From Nymphaea colorata (Eukaryota; Streptophyta; Magnoliopsida; Nymphaeales; Nymphaeaceae), in contig NC_045143.1 of assembly GCF_008831285.2 (NCBI RefSeq), positions 24,823,662 through 24,887,661 on the forward strand: a stretch of DNA of 64,000 nucleotides, read 5' to 3'. The translations under genes and the position numbers were made by a program. Shown here one piece after another: positions 63,651 to 64,000 of this stretch (positions are counted from its first letter, which is position 1; every line of letters starts with the position of its first letter). The notes below the pieces were generated by a model. The model was not told the DNA's origin. It worked only from the letters and a program-made list of their open reading frames with translations, and searched no databases.

Positions 63651-64000
63651 TTATCCATCTTGTAAGGTGATTAACCTGGAAAGAATGTCAACAACAGCGT
63701 TATCTTTCCCTTTTATATGCTCAAACGTTACCTGTGTAGAATAAGCAGAAACACTATCTCTGAAGTTTAACCATCTTCTGGCAGATGATCTTTTTCCTGT
63801 CTCATGGAGCTGAGCATGAAATTTTACTATAGCTTCACAGTCGGTTCTTATAGTAAACTGTTTTCTAAGAATGAATAATTCAAATGCCTTAAGAGCATAG
63901 ATAATAGCTAGGAGTTCAATATCTTAAGATGTTATATTCCCTTTCTCTAAGAATTTGCTGAAGCATATCGGCAAATTTCTTCTGTTGTTTTAGCTTCATA
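63651..64000 (-). pseudogene. Endogenous caulimovirid RNase H (end of ORF1)
   Basis: The minus strand from the window edge reads an RNase H fragment: DIELLAIIYALKAFELFI (with the Glu of the active site), TIRTDCEAIVKFH (Asp), RRWLNFRDSV and VTFEHIKGKDNAVVDILSRL. It ends in TAA at 63651-63653. At least one in-frame stop near 63945. The reverse transcriptase must lie right of the window. Its stop overlaps the ORF2 start by 8 nt. Confidence 0.8.

Larger units (their letters stand above)
61818..63658 (-). pseudogene. Endogenous caulimovirid ORF2, interrupted by hAT element 2
   Basis: The start codon is at 63658 (MDNMAEDLSKAIDMV), with a coiled-coil-like N-terminus (KEQQKLLVEFLDKHTELTNQ) absent from the other copies. 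The frame breaks near 63404 and 63140, continues at 62930-63139 and 62675-62937, is interrupted by the hAT element (62028-62664), and resumes to the stop near 61818 (ending PEDMSV). Compared with 56149-57227 it contains an extra segment near 62795-62830 and lacks the repeat expansion. Function unknown. Confidence 0.7.

Noticed and set aside
1-64000. CRISPR array, bacterial operon or phage signals
   Set aside because: Spliced plant genes and LTR retrotransposons throughout; short repeats are microsatellites or leader repeats without spacer structure.

Overview
The window is nuclear DNA of a flowering plant. Two plant genes with spliced exons are recognisable. Around and inside them sit Ty1/copia LTR retrotransposons primed by initiator tRNA-Met, hAT-type DNA transposons and decayed endogenous pararetrovirus (Caulimoviridae). 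The species cannot be fixed from the sequence; the very long, transposon-filled introns suggest a large-intron angiosperm genome.

Layout. Positions 1-5440: copia element Z (minus strand) lies in an upstream intron of a GT47 exostosin-family gene and is interrupted by copia element Y, which runs off the left edge. 6446-11257: the last seven exons of the GT47 gene (+); one intron carries a 1.09-kb non-autonomous hAT element holding a piece of a ribosomal protein S15 gene. 11258-13485: intergenic. 13486-47505: the first seven exons of a SMUBP-2/IGHMBP2-like DNA helicase gene (+), spread over 34 kb. Intron 5 (14767-31489) holds copia element A, which contains a truncated copia element B and an hAT element C; C in turn contains copia element G, giving four levels of nesting. 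Intron 6 (31652-47317) holds copia element D, containing copia elements E (minus) and F (plus). 47506-49350 shows no coding signal.

49351-64000 is a mosaic of pararetrovirus fragments in both orientations. Its inferred plan (PBS, then MP-CP-PR-RT-RNase H in ORF1, then a separate ORF2) resembles florendovirus-type endogenous elements. The mosaic was later hit by copia element H (TSD AATAC), by a defective copia element I (57997-60618), and by a second non-autonomous hAT element (62028-62664) carrying an AAA-ATPase gene fragment.

The most unusual observation is in element I. Directly after its 5' LTR is not the usual 12-13 nt primer binding site but the complement of the whole initiator tRNA-Met, all 75 nt including CCA, fused through a GAT microhomology to the middle of pol. 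The only difference I see from the canonical plant tRNA is at position 58, the residue that is m1A in the mature molecule. Gag, protease and most of integrase are missing and there is no target-site duplication. This looks like a fossil of reverse transcription that read through its entire tRNA primer and then switched template.

Target-site duplications, LTR ends and TIRs were read directly by eye. All copia gag-pol genes carry stops, frameshifts or insertions, so no autonomous element is evident. The two plant genes look intact in every exon visible, but each extends beyond the window.
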